DNA of 64,000 bases from Oehlia diaphana (taxonomy: Eukaryota; Glomeromycota; Glomeromycetes; Glomerales; Glomeraceae): positions 99,597 through 163,596 of the forward strand of contig QZLH01000068.1 of assembly GCA_003833135.1 (NCBI GenBank), written 5' to 3'. This document shows, in pieces, positions 49,481 through 60,264 of the stretch. How positions within the stretch are numbered: position 1 is the stretch's first letter; each line of letters begins with the position of its first letter. The translations under genes were made by a program, and so were the position numbers. The notes under the pieces are model-generated. The model had not been told where the DNA came from. It did not search any database and saw only the letters and a list, made by a program, of their open reading frames with translations.

Positions 49481-50346
49481 ATGAAGTTCAGTCTTATAAT
49501 GTTGGCTTTGCTTGCCGTTGGCAGCACTGTCACTGATGGCAGCCCTGGTAAAATTAAGAAAATTTTTTATTTGATTGAAATATGTTTATATTTATATTTT
49601 TATTCTTATTATTAAAATATGCGAATATGTATTTTTGTTTAAAAAATATAGTTCAAAGACGTGCCGCGTTAGCAGAAGCCCATGGTTACGACAAGAAACA
49701 CGATGATTATGATTACAAAAAGGACTACGATTACAAATACGACTATGATCATGACGACTATGGTAAATACAAGAAGAAGTACGGTTACAAGCGAGACGCC
49801 TCAGCCGTAGCCGAAGCCCATGGTTACGACAAGAAACACGATGATTATGATTACAAAAAGGATTACGATTACAAATACGACTATGATCATGACGACTATG
49901 GTAAATACAAGAAGAAGGGTTACAAGCGAGACGCCTCAGCCGTAGCCGAAGCCCATGGTTACGACAAGAAACACGATGATTATGATTACAAAAAGGATTA
50001 CGATTACAAATACGACTATGATCATGACGACTATGGTAAATACAAGAAGAAGTACGGTTACAAGCGAGACGCCTCAGCCGTAGCCGAAGCCCATGGTTAC
50101 GACAAGAAACACGATGATTATGATTACAAAAAGGACTACGACTATGGTTACAACAAGAAGCATGACGATTATGGTAAGAAGAAGTACGGTTACAAACGAG
50201 ACGCCTTAGCCGAAGCCCATGATTATTATGATCCATACAAACAAGGTGGAAAATACTACGATCCTTACTATAATCCTTATGTAAAAGACGACTACTACAA
50301 GAAGGATGACGACTACTACAAGAAGGACAAGAAGAAGGACTACTAA
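49481..50346 (+). CDS. Kex2-processed tandem-repeat secreted precursor (KEP-like)
   Basis: Exons are 49481-49547 and 49652-50346, 253 aa. The N-terminus MKFSLIMLALLAVGSTVTDG is a classical signal peptide. After a first dibasic RR come near-identical repeats of 45-46 residues built of Tyr, Lys, Asp, Gly and His (HGYDKKHDDYDY...). They are divided by Y-K-R, a Kex2 site; cuts fall at RR and four KR. Each site is followed by X-Ala dipeptides (AA-LA-EA first; DA-SA-VA-EA three times; DA-LA-EA last) before H-G-Y or H-D-Y. That resembles yeast alpha-factor, where Ste13 trims X-Ala pairs. Repeat starts at 49681, 49819, 49954, 50092 and 50218 give periods of 138, 135, 138 and 126 bp; DNA identity between units is very high. 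The last unit diverges and ends YYKKDKKKDY. The architecture matches fungal Kex2-processed repeat proteins, some secreted during symbiosis. The exact function is unknown. Confidence 0.75.
49660..50220 (+). repeat. In-frame coding tandem repeat, 126-138 bp units
   Basis: Four consecutive units of the repeat precursor are almost identical at the DNA level, differing by single codon losses (a Tyr codon in unit 2) and a 12-bp shorter fourth unit. This shows recent homogenisation by unequal exchange or slippage. Confidence 0.9.
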
Positions 50347-51729
50347 AAAGCAACACGAAATGAAGAAAGCGGATTTTAAAAAAAAAATTAATATTTCTGA
50401 AAATATTAGATTTTGTAGTAGAATTTTGATACATTTCTCCGTTCCCTTTCCTATTCTCTCTTTATAAATTTGTAGATGATTTTTTTGTGAATAGCTTTCC
50501 CCCCTTCCCCCCAAAAAAACCTTTTTATTATATTTTATTATATTTTTTTTATTTTTTATTATATTTATTATTTTAAAATTTTTTATATTTATAATTCTTG
50601 AATTATGTAATAAAATCTGTTCGTCTTTATTACAAGTTAATCAATTACAATCGATTCAGATATGTGGTACATGTTGTTAATTCAGTGAAATCAATTTAAG
50701 AAATAAAATAATACTGTTGCGCTTACATTATAGAATTTCTTTGATTAAATTCATGTTAATATTAAATTGTTTATTTTTATTGTTTATAATGATTAATACA
50801 ATATATTTTTATCGTATATGAAATTTAAAATGCTCAATAATGATTATAATAATAATTAATTTAAAAGATGGATTAAAAAATTTTTTATATATGTTTAATA
50901 TTCTTTTCTATATATTACGTCTTTTTTTAGCACACTACAACATAACTTATATTAATTCCACCATTTTTTTTGATAAGAAAAAAAAAAACGCGAAACAAAT
51001 CTCAAATCCGTTATATTTTATTCTTCTGTTTCGAAAGGATCATAAAAACACATCTCATTAAATAATATGAGAAAAATTCAATATATTTTTCATTTCGCTC
51101 GTAAAAAGCTGAATCAAAGTTGCACGGACGAAAAAATTTTATGATTTTATAATAATCTATAGGTATAATTAAATATTCAATTCTTTCAATGCGTTATAAT
51201 AAAAAAAAAGAACTTGATCAACTGATCTTAATTAAGTTTTACTGCTGAATTTTTATAATATTATATTATCATAATTGGATAATTACTAAGTGAAAAAAAC
51301 TATTGATGATATGATTACCCAATTACGGATTAACTTTATAAGTCGGAGATCTAACCATAAAAAAATCTTACCGCTCATATTTAATTTACCATATAATAAA
51401 TTTAATTACGGGATGTTGGGATCCTCCTTAATATAAAGGAGTTAAGCTTGGTCTAGTTTCACTGAATTATAGCATAAGAAAGTATATTCCAGTTACATAG
51501 TACGTGATAATCCGCCACAAAAATATCATTATTTTGGGAATAGTGCCACGACACATTATACGTGTTATCAATTCACGGCTACACATTCCCTAAAACTAAG
51601 CCATAGCCACGTAATGATCGACATAAATGATTCCATGTGAATTCCATTTTAGGAGGCTTCTTTTTTAAATGGAGATTATATATATATATACATATTTTTT
51701 AAATATGTTTCTTTAGCAAATAGTGAACT
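50347..51729. other. AT-rich intergenic region
   Basis: 3' flank of the repeat precursor, then spacer. The 280-codon minus-strand frame at 49592-50434 is the antisense of the repeats. The ORF at 50840-51061 is AT-compositional. Nothing else is supported. Confidence 0.4.
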
Positions 51730-52115
51730 ATGAGATTTAATATTGATAGTATTTTCTGTTTGATATTAATTAACATTAGTATCGTATTGGCAAGTAATTT
51801 AAAGGACGAATCTGAATTAAATATAAGAATCTGTAAGTTAAATTCATACTTTTATTTACTGACTTCTCCAGTTCTTCTTCTTCGGTTACTTCGAATAATC
51901 ACTCATTTTGCATGCTTTTTTTTTCTTTAGCACCTCAACATTATAAAAGTCTTAACATTTTAATTAGTCATGTAAAACGCGAAACAAGTCCATCTCCATT
52001 AAATTTTGTTCCGTCAAGAACAAACCCATTTCGAAAACGATCACAAAATGAACATGAAAAAAATTCGAAAAATTCACGACGTAAAAGAATTATAAATAAG
52101 AGAAAACCGTCATAA
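51730..52115 (+). CDS. Small secreted basic protein with NLS-like tail, 95 aa
   Basis: Exons are 51730-51832 and 51931-52115 (GTAAGT...TTTAG), in frame. The signal peptide (MRFNIDSIFCLILINISIVLA) ends near ALA-like LAS-N. The mature part contains a dibasic VKRETSPSPLNF, another RKRSQNEHEKN, and a strongly basic C-terminus (SRRKRIINKRKPS) that could act as a nuclear localisation signal or as Kex2 sites. No Cys. The arrangement (signal peptide, one intron, small, basic) is that of candidate effectors or peptide precursors. No family is recognised. The second exon's codon pattern is non-random, which supports it. Confidence 0.6.
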
Positions 52116-53998
52116 AACTAGGATTCATCCTATAGGAAGCTGAACCAAAAAGGTTTTAATAATGTATTCGTAATATAGTATTTTTAAGGAACTTAAGATA
52201 TTTAATAATTTAATTTTAAAATTTTTTTTCGATTTAAAGTTTTTAAAACGTATACCTTTAATTTTTAATATAATGTAAAAATAATATATATATATATATT
52301 ACGTCTTTTCTCCGTGAGAAATGATGAAATATTTTTATCTTTCAATTAATTTCCTTTACTTTTATTTTTATGAATTGACTAATATTCAAATTAAAGATAT
52401 CAAAATTAAAACCTTTAGCATTAGTATATACATTTAATTCTTTCAATTCTTTGGAGTAACGTCATTTTGGTGAAACGAAGTTGCATATTGATAAAATGCA
52501 TATTGATAAAATGGATGTCAGCAAAAAATGGTGTCAGTTAATTTTATGTCGGCTACTCCAATAAATGAATTCGTTTTAACATCATATGACGTAATATAGA
52601 AATAAATTTGTACAAAATTTTATACGACGATACGAGTACTGTACAGTAAAATGGCCCATAAAATCAAAATTCCTTATTTATTATTATTTATTTATCATGC
52701 GCTAATTCGAATATCAATTACGCAATCACAAGATACTCATGCCTATAGATGATCACTGAAGCGTTCTTATGCTCATTGGTTGAGAAATCAGTGTTACATT
52801 ACCTTAAATGAAATAACCAGAAAATATTATATTATTTTCCTGAAATCAAAAAAAGGAATATAATGATATTTACGTAATTTAATAAATGTATTAAATGACG
52901 AAATTCGACATATTTTTTTAAAAAAAAATCGTTTTTCAATACGTTAATAAAAAATTTATAATTTTATTTTATTTTTCGGCCACCAATCATCCAAATTGTT
53001 ACACGACGTATAAATATAAATTTTAATTTTCAAGGGAACTATAGTTTCCATAATTTGTTAATAAAGAAATTATTTTTTTTTTTCGATTACTAACATGAAA
53101 TCAGATTTTCGGCAATCCGGGATATCGCATGTTACTAACTATGTACAGTATGTTAATCTCATGAGAGAAATAAATACTCTGCGCCGACCCGGAAAAAATT
53201 TTAAGTGCTCAAGCTCAGTGCAAGTCCTTTTAATGCTTACTCACCATAATTTTGTTTCGTAAATTATGACATTACGATTTTAAAAAAAAATATGCATGTA
53301 GTTTCTTTAAATTATAAATTAAATAATATTACTTCCTTTATAAGGAATGGTTAAATTGACCATACGAGACGCTAACCGATTTTAATTAGATTTTTTTTAA
53401 ATGTTTATATTATTATTATTATTATTTTATTAATCGTTTATTTTACCGCGTTTTTTTTTCTTTTTCTTTATATTAAGCTTAGCTACTTTGACTTTGACAG
53501 CGATTTTCGAGAGTATATAATATGAATAATTTTAATTCAAAAAAAAAATCTTTCTTTTTTAGTTTCATTGTTAAGTAAGGATAATAATTTATTGTTATAA
53601 ATGCATCTATGAATATATATTAAATATTAACCAGAATTATTCTTATTTACAAAGATTATATACTGTATATAGTATGCCTATTGATTATCATCGGTGTTGT
53701 ATAATTACATACCGAAATTACCACTTGCCTTTAAAAGGTAACGAAAAAGATCAATTTTTTAATTATGTTTACAAGGAGAAGTAATTGTTTGAGCACACGA
53801 TAGTAACACTAACTGATAAGAATTTCTTTGAAAATCTGTTTACATTACATAAAATAAATTAAATAAATATAAAAGGAATTTTGCAAGACACGTTAAGCTA
53901 CTTTATTTAAAATAAACTTTTTTTCTTACACACACAATATATAAAGTGTATAAAAATAAAAAAAGTATAAATATATTTACATATTTATCTCCTCAATT

Positions 53999-54055
<57 letters not shown>

Positions 54056-54077
54056 TAAAAAATTTTTTTATACAATT
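52116..54077. other. Intergenic region before the RGS gene
   Basis: AT-rich, about 2 kb. A 33-codon frame at 52650 (MAHKIKIPYLLLFIYHALIR) looks like a signal peptide but runs into a stop with no splice donor. No repeats that can be named until the T/A tract at 54006. Confidence 0.4.
54006..54055. repeat. T35-A15 homopolymer junction
   Basis: Thirty-five T are followed directly by fifteen A in the leader of the RGS gene, 23 bp before its ATG. It can fold on itself and is prone to assembly length error. Confidence 0.9.
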
Positions 54078-55732
54078 ATGCCGTTTTCTAAGTCTAAACC
54101 TAAAGGGCCTCAAGTTCAACGAATGCGTTCATCTCATGTGATGGAAACTACAAAGTCAGGGAGACCTTTCGTCAAGGTGTGTTTTCTTTTTTTATTTATT
54201 CAATATGAATAAACTCGTAAAATGGATTGAATTATATGTTAGATTTGATCATATTTTAGGATTTATATGATATGTTTTCAACATTGATTATTTCAATACC
54301 ATTGGAATCACATCAAAATTCATCTGGAAATTATCCAAATTCATTTACAACAGAAGCAGCTATAGCAAATTTAGGTTCATTAAAATTAACTCGAACACAT
54401 CGTATGCCAGATCAAAAGGATCCTTCAAAAATTGTAACTACCGCTACTATCACAAAATTTACAATGTCAAAAGGTACCGCAAAAGCTGCATGCCAAACAT
54501 TTATGGATGCAAGATTATTTGAAAATTTATCGGATCCTAATAATCGATCATTTAAAGATAAAAGTATTTATGGTCTTACTCCAAAAGGAATTTATATTTT
54601 AGAAAGATTCATATCAATAAATAATCTAAAAGTTGTTCCTAATTTATTAAAAATATTTTCTTCTCAACCTACTAAATTTAGATTATTTGCTGTTGAAAGA
54701 AATCATGAAACTGATTCAATTACTTTATCAAAACAAAATGTTGAATCAGTTTTTAGGAGGTTTGCTGGTTCAAAACCAAATGTTATAAATGAAACTACTA
54801 CTTCAATTGATCGTAATCTTGGAATTGAACTTCAAGAACGTCAATTTAATAATAAAACACATCGTACATTTTCTGGATTATCTGCTTATAATTGGTTATG
54901 CGATTTTACAACTTTAATTTCAAAAAAAGAAGCAAAGAAAATCATAACTGAATTTATACGTCGAGGTCTTATAAAAACTATTGATAATGATAATAATAAT
55001 AATAATAATGTAGAAGTGAAAGATTCTAAGAATAATTCTAAGAATGATAATTCAAAATTAAAATATTCAAAATTTAATCATTATACTATTTTGGAAAAGG
55101 GTAAACAAATTGCTTTATGGAAATATGATATCTCTAGAACTTCATCAATTTTATCAGAAGCTGAAAATGTAAATAATTGTTTTAATTCTAAAACGGAAAA
55201 TCAAGAAACATTTAATAAATCAGGAGAAAATGAATTAAAAGGAAATCAAGTTATTAATAATAATAAAGAGCATCCTTCAAGTTTTAGAAAACTTCAACAA
55301 ATTTTAGATGATAAAAATTTATGCTCACTTTTTATGGACTTTTCAAAATCTATTTTATGTGAAGAAAATTTATTATTCTTATTAGAAGTTCAAAATTTTA
55401 AAACTAAATATAGTACAAATATTAATGAGAATATTAAACAAGAAGATTTAATTGTAGATGCTTTTAGAATTTATAATGATTTTTTGGCTTCTAATTCTCG
55501 TCATGAACTTAACATTGATTTTAATTTAAGTCAACCAATGACTCAATATATGACTTCAATAGCTGATAATGTTGATAGAAAAGATCCTATAACTAGTCAT
55601 TTATTTGATAAAATTCAAGATGTTATTTACAGATTAACAGCAATTGATTCCGTACCTAAATTTATTAGAACTAAAGAATATTTAACTTATGTAAGAAATA
55701 ATGTTATAAGTGATTCTATATCTGAATCATGA
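54078..55732 (+). CDS. flbA: Fungal RGS protein with DEP-type region (FlbA/Sst2-like)
   Basis: Exons are 54078-54176 and 54260-55732; 523 aa. After a basic N-terminus (SKSKPKGPQVQ), residues about 34-155 match the fungal DEP-like region: GRPFVKDLYDMFSTLI, SFTTEAAIANLGSLK, then KAACQTFMDARLFENL and LTPKGIYILERF. A second DEP lies at about 200-320 (TFSGLSAYNWLCDFTTLISK). The RGS domain at about 375-510 has FRKLQQILDDKNLCSLFMDF, ENLLFLLEVQNFK and a final TAIDSVPKFIRTKEYL. RGS proteins speed GTP hydrolysis on Galpha; the DEP tethers the protein to the receptor tail. In Aspergillus FlbA promotes conidiation, and Sst2 desensitises yeast to pheromone. An Asn/Lys-rich insertion (~280-300) is low complexity. 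It is shorter than FlbA/Sst2 (about 700 aa). Confidence 0.88.
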
Positions 55733-56139
55733 TAGCAGATCGGGAAACTTTCTCAAAATTTATATTATATAATAATAAATCACCATTATACCCATTTATC
55801 AGTATATAATCATATCACACAACATTTATTATTGTCAATATTATTTAATAAATAAAAAAGTTTAGAGCGAAGCAAAGCATAATAATTTTAATCCATATAT
55901 TATCCTCTTAAATCATAATTATTAATGATAATGATATCGTCCTCTCTCTTTAAAAGGTAAATATTCAGAAGGGTGACTGATTAAATTTTTGTTAGATGAA
56001 TATTTATAAAGATCACATGAAATTGTTGGATCAACTGATCAAATCTAGTGTAACTCGAATTAGTGTAACCGTAGTTCACAATATATGAACATTTTCAATT
56101 GCCCTAGTCTTCGAATTTCAATACTACAGCATTTCAATC
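55733..56139. other. Intergenic between the RGS gene and the p27-like gene
   Basis: A 407-bp AT-rich spacer; no motif stands out. Confidence 0.35.
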
Positions 56140-57542
56140 ATGGATTCTGGAATAGAACACGTTTCAAACCTTATGGGTAAATATCTTTTGTCCGGTTGGG
56201 TAAGTTTTTTTTTTCTTATTTATTCGTTAGTATCTAGTTATATTTGCCTGCTCAGTTACTAATTCATACTTTTTCTCGTGTGAAATATTATTAGGTCTTG
56301 ACTGATACAGTCTGTTCTACACCAAATTGCCATGTACTTAATTATTTTAATAGTATTTATATATTCTTGTTAATAATTATTAATATAAAATTCTTTAATT
56401 TAGGTTCCTTTATTTCGTTCTAAAGACAGTACAATATGGTTTTGCGTTTTGTGTGATAAAGAACCGGGGAAATTAAAATCACAAACAAAACAACCTAACA
56501 TTTCTCCACTTCCAGCTATGATCAATGGAAGTGATAATAATGACAAATTTAATAATAAAGTAGGTTCAATTCAGCAGCCATCTTCACAATTTGATCTTGA
56601 TAACATGAAGGATGATAAAAATGATGAACTTCAACAATTAAAAATTCAACGTGATCAATCACAACGTGCTTCACATTTAATTGGTCAATATTTATTACAA
56701 GGATGGGCTTTAATTGATCAAATTTGTCCAAATGAGACATGTTATGGTGTAAGCTATACTTTTTATATATAATATACACTCATATCATATATATGTTGTT
56801 ATTTATAACATTATTAATGTTATTATTTTTACGATTTGTTTAAGGTACCTTTAATTAGATCCCGTGATAAAAGAAAATATTGTGTCATTTGTCAAAATTA
56901 TTATTTAAATGAATCAGAGTTTGATTCTTCGAGACATAGTTTGATGACATTACAAGTTGATTCTTCTTCAGCTACAATTAATGAAAAAAAGCATCAAATT
57001 GATGTTAAAGAGATTGAGGTATGATATTTTTTTCCCTTATTTTTTAATAAAGATTAGAATACAAATAAATATATGATAATTTAGAATTAAAATATGAATC
57101 TTTTGATGATTAAAAAATATTAGTTCAACACGAGTAAGCGACTAAAAAATGAATTTCAAGAAAATTTCATCAAATAATATTATGTTGTCTCTTTCTTCCT
57201 TTTTAAATATATTCCTTGTTTTTCTTAATAATTCACTTTTTTCTTTTTTCTTTTTTTTTTTTGTATACAACAATTCAGTCTACGATTCAACAACTTGGAA
57301 AAAAAGTTCAGTTATCATATAACAACACTAATAATATAACTTTGGAACAAAATGATACTGATAATAACAAACATCAACATGATGTGGTACGAAAATGTGT
57401 TTCGACTCTATCAACAAAACTTGAGGAATTAAGTATTCTATTGAAAAATACTTCAGATGTATCAGAAATAAAAAATATTTGTAATACTATAGAGAGTTGT
57501 GCTCAAGCTTTAGGAGCAATTAAGTCATTGGAACATTCATAA
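56140..57542 (+). CDS. Autoantigen-p27 (ZNRD2-like) zinc-ribbon protein with two repeats
   Basis: Exons are 56140-56199, 56295-56333, 56404-56748, 56845-57018 and 57279-57542; 293 aa. Two copies of the Auto_anti-p27 unit are present. The first is LMGKYLLSGWVLTDTVC-x4-C followed by VPLFRSKD and WFCVLCDKEP. The second is LIGQYLLQGWALIDQICPNETC followed by VPLIRSRDKRKYCVICQNYY. Each has the Cys-x4-Cys...Cys-x2-Cys zinc ribbon and the GW and VPL-R marks. The linker and C-terminus are Asn/Asp/Gln-rich; a helical C-terminal segment follows (KCVSTLSTKLEELSILLKNT). In animals the family is known as Sjogren/scleroderma autoantigen 1, whose molecular role is poorly defined. Notably, introns fall in the same place, between the C-x4-C and VPL in both units, showing internal duplication. 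Confidence 0.82.
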
Positions 57543-58378
57543 AATTCAGAAATATTAAGATTGAAGAATAAAGTGATGCAATTAATGGAATATTAATTAG
57601 TTAGAATCAAGTCTTAAAAAATAGTTTTGTTTAAAATCAAATTCTTGTGTTAAAAGTGTAAAATTTTAAAAAATTAAAATCTATAATTGCTGAAAACAAA
57701 TAGATTTATTGAATTTATTGGTTGAATGAATAAGTATTGACAATCGATCAATTGATTAAATTTAATAAATTATACAAGCTGACGAGAAATTATTTCACAA
57801 CGTTGAGTTGTGCGATTTATTATATTATGTAAAAAGTTTTTAATATTTGAATAAAGAAAAAAGGAAAATGAGAGTGGAATAGGAAGACGAGGGATCAAAT
57901 AAATGAGAAAGGGGAAAAGGCTAGAGTTATTCACGTTTTTACGAATATATAGAGCTATCATTGAATTGTCTATATTTCCTAGCTTAATAAAAACAATCGT
58001 AATAAATAATAATCTTAATATAAAATTCAGTTGAGTTTTTATTTATTATAATGCGTGTATTCCATTTAAGAATTAGGATTTAATTATACACCAGTTTTTA
58101 CCAATTTTTCTATTACAGAAATCCCATAATGATAACATCGAATTATTATAAAAGAAAAACTATCAAGTATCAATCTCAATTATCCATGAAATTTTCCAAT
58201 TACTGATATTTTATAATAATAATTTTCAAATCAAAGAATTTCCCTTTTGGTGTTACCAATTATTTAATTGACAATTTTCTAAATCAATTTGATGAATCAC
58301 TACATAATGCTTTAAAAAATTCAACAATGTCCTTTATATAATGATTTCTCATTTTAAAATTCTCTCAAATTTTATTAT
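57543..58378. other. AT-rich intergenic region
   Basis: 3' flank of the p27-like gene. The minus ORF at 57770-57961 (Ser/Leu/Phe-rich) is unsupported. Confidence 0.35.
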
Positions 58379-58546
58379 TCAATAATCAATTTTTTCAACA
58401 TTCTTACATAATGTGATAATCAATACATGTGTATCGCGATGTAATTCATTTAACAGGAGGTGACGAATTGAATCAGTATTACTAATTATTAATTTTAAAA
58501 TTTCTATTTCTTGTTCGATTAAATGATTATAAGTATCATCTTTCAT
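58379..58546 (-). CDS. Small ORF, 55 aa, uncertain
   Basis: On the minus strand ATG (58546) to TGA (58379) encodes MKDDTYNHLIEQEIEILKLI followed by SNTDSIRHLLLNELHRDTHV and a Cys-containing end. It is amphipathic and alpha-helical with heptad-like Leu/Ile spacing and contains His, Arg, Asp and Thr codons that random AT-rich DNA rarely produces. It is isolated in an 1.8-kb spacer with no obvious second exon. It may be a real micro-protein or the last exon of a lost gene. Confidence 0.3.
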   Translation of the reverse strand: MKDDTYNHLIEQEIEILKLIISNTDSIRHLLLNELHRDTHVLIITLCKNVEKIDY

Positions 58547-59385
58547 ACTATAAATTCTCCATATTTTTCATTTTAAGCGAATCATAATTAATTAAAAGCT
58601 GAGATGTGATAATATTTCAATTTCATCTATTTCATTCATCCTTAAGAATTCTTTAAATTAAAAATCATTTAAATAATATTGAATACAATGAATTATCTAG
58701 TTATTCAATAATTTATTTCGAAAACATAGTATAGCTACTTGAAACCATTTTCGATTTACTAACATGTATAACATGCATTGCTTCTTCTAAGATAATACGA
58801 TTGAAGCCATTTCTGCATTTTAAACACATTTTATATCGTGTTATTACGCGTTTATGTTACTCGCTACGCATTATACTATATTTACTTAACGTATTTATAA
58901 CATTACGTTTTATGATTATCATATATTTGAATTGTCTCCGCTTTCAATAAATATATCGGAAATCACAAAATCACGTGAATCGTTTCATGACAAATATATA
59001 TTATCGCTCAGTCTAGACATATATTTTTGTTAATGACAATAATATATGATTATGCATAATTGATACAATAAGGTGGAGTAAAAAAGAATGATACAAATGA
59101 AAATCTTTATAGGAAAAGTATAAATAAAGCTTATAAAAGTGGAAAATTATAGAAAGTTTAAATATAAAGCTTATTTATACCTAATCATGTATTATTGTTA
59201 CTCTTGACAAAAATATCAGTCTATGAAAATCCGATAACGGATGAAATAAATGCTTACGAATACAATTTCTTTTTTTTTGTATTTATATGGATCCTTTATC
59301 TGCTAATTAAAAAACATCTTGCCTTTACCATTTATTAAAAAAAAAAAAATATTAGTAAACGAGTTTTAAAATATAACATTACGGT
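58547..59385. other. Intergenic, 5' flank of the AIG1 gene
   Basis: AT-rich. AAATATAAAGCTTAT-like units recur at about 59120-59175. No gene. Confidence 0.35.
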
Positions 59386-60264
59386 ATGTCAGGAGTAAGA
59401 AATATTTTATTAATCGGCCGCACTGGCAATGGCAAGTCTGCTCTTGCTAATGTAATTAGTGGAACAAACAAATTTAGGGAAATTGAAGATAGTGTTAGCG
59501 AAACAAAAGAATTAGAATTAGAAACGTTTGAGTATCAAGGAATCAAATATCGAGTAATTGATACAGTAGGAATTGGTGATACCAAACTAAAATCAAAAGA
59601 TGTCTTAAACAGAGTAGCCAAAGCCTGCTACGAAGTAAGAGAAGGATTAAATCAAATTTTTTTTGTAATTGGAGGAAGGATTACCGAAGAAGAATTAGAA
59701 ACTTACAATCTATTAAAGCAGATTATTTTTAACGAAGATATTTATAGTTATACTACTATTGTAAGAACACGCTTTACTGATTTTGAGGATGAAAGAAGGT
59801 GTGAAGAGGATAAAGAAAAAATTAGTCAAGAAAATGAGAAATTAGCCGAATTAATTAGAATATGTAATAAGTTAATTCATGTTGATAATCCACCAGTAAA
59901 AGGTCGCTCAGCTGCCACTAATAAGGAAATTCGAGAAGTTTCTAGAGAAAGACTATTGAAACATTTAATCTATGATTGTGGCAATTATCGTCCAATTAGT
60001 TTAGATAGATTAAATGAAAGAATTAGTAGTTATTTAACGGAAAAAGAACAAATAAAAAAAGAGTTAGAGGATTTAAAAAAATTCCAAGCAGAGGAACAAA
60101 TAAAAACGGAGGCGGAAAAGAAAAGGTATGAAGAAGAAAAGAGGAAATCCGAACAGAGGTTAGCTGAAATGGAGGCTAAAATTGAAGTTCAAACTAAAAA
60201 AGCACTTCAATTAGAACAAAGACTTGTTCCTTTTAATCGTTTTAATGGGTGTCGCATGTCTTAA
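59386..60264 (+). CDS. AIG1/GIMAP-type GTPase, intronless
   Basis: A single 292-residue frame beginning MSGVRNILLIGRTGNGKSAL. The P-loop is G11-R-T-G-N-G-K-S18, a switch I Thr stands in VSETKE (T40), and the G3 motif is D59-T-V-G62-IGDT. Next come the hydrophobic FFVIGGRITEEELETYNLLK of AIG1 domains and RTRF (G4-equivalent). From about 210 to 283 a charged coiled coil (EQIKKELEDLKKFQAEEQIK, and ERRLAEMEAK-like) ends in VPFNRFNGCRMS. AIG1-type GTPases dimerise on membranes; in plants and animals they act in defence or lymphocyte survival. In mycorrhizal fungi they form large families of unknown role. It is unusual here in having no intron while all neighbours have several, consistent with retro-duplication or recent expansion. 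All nucleotide-binding residues are intact. Confidence 0.85.
   Translation: MSGVRNILLIGRTGNGKSALANVISGTNKFREIEDSVSETKELELETFEYQGIKYRVIDTVGIGDTKLKSKDVLNRVAKACYEVREGLNQIFFVIGGRITEEELETYNLLKQIIFNEDIYSYTTIVRTRFTDFEDERRCEEDKEKISQENEKLAELIRICNKLIHVDNPPVKGRSAATNKEIREVSRERLLKHLIYDCGNYRPISLDRLNERISSYLTEKEQIKKELEDLKKFQAEEQIKTEAEKKRYEEEKRKSEQRLAEMEAKIEVQTKKALQLEQRLVPFNRFNGCRMS

Noticed and set aside
49592..50434. 280-codon minus-strand frame rich in His, Arg, Cys and Asn
   Set aside because: It is the exact antisense of the Tyr/Lys/Asp repeat; its composition follows from the repeat codons, and it lacks a signal or splice support.
52650..52751. Signal-peptide-like 33-codon ORF (MAHKIKIPYLLLFIYHALIR...)
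   Set aside because: It ends in TGA with no GT donor in phase; without a second exon it cannot be supported.
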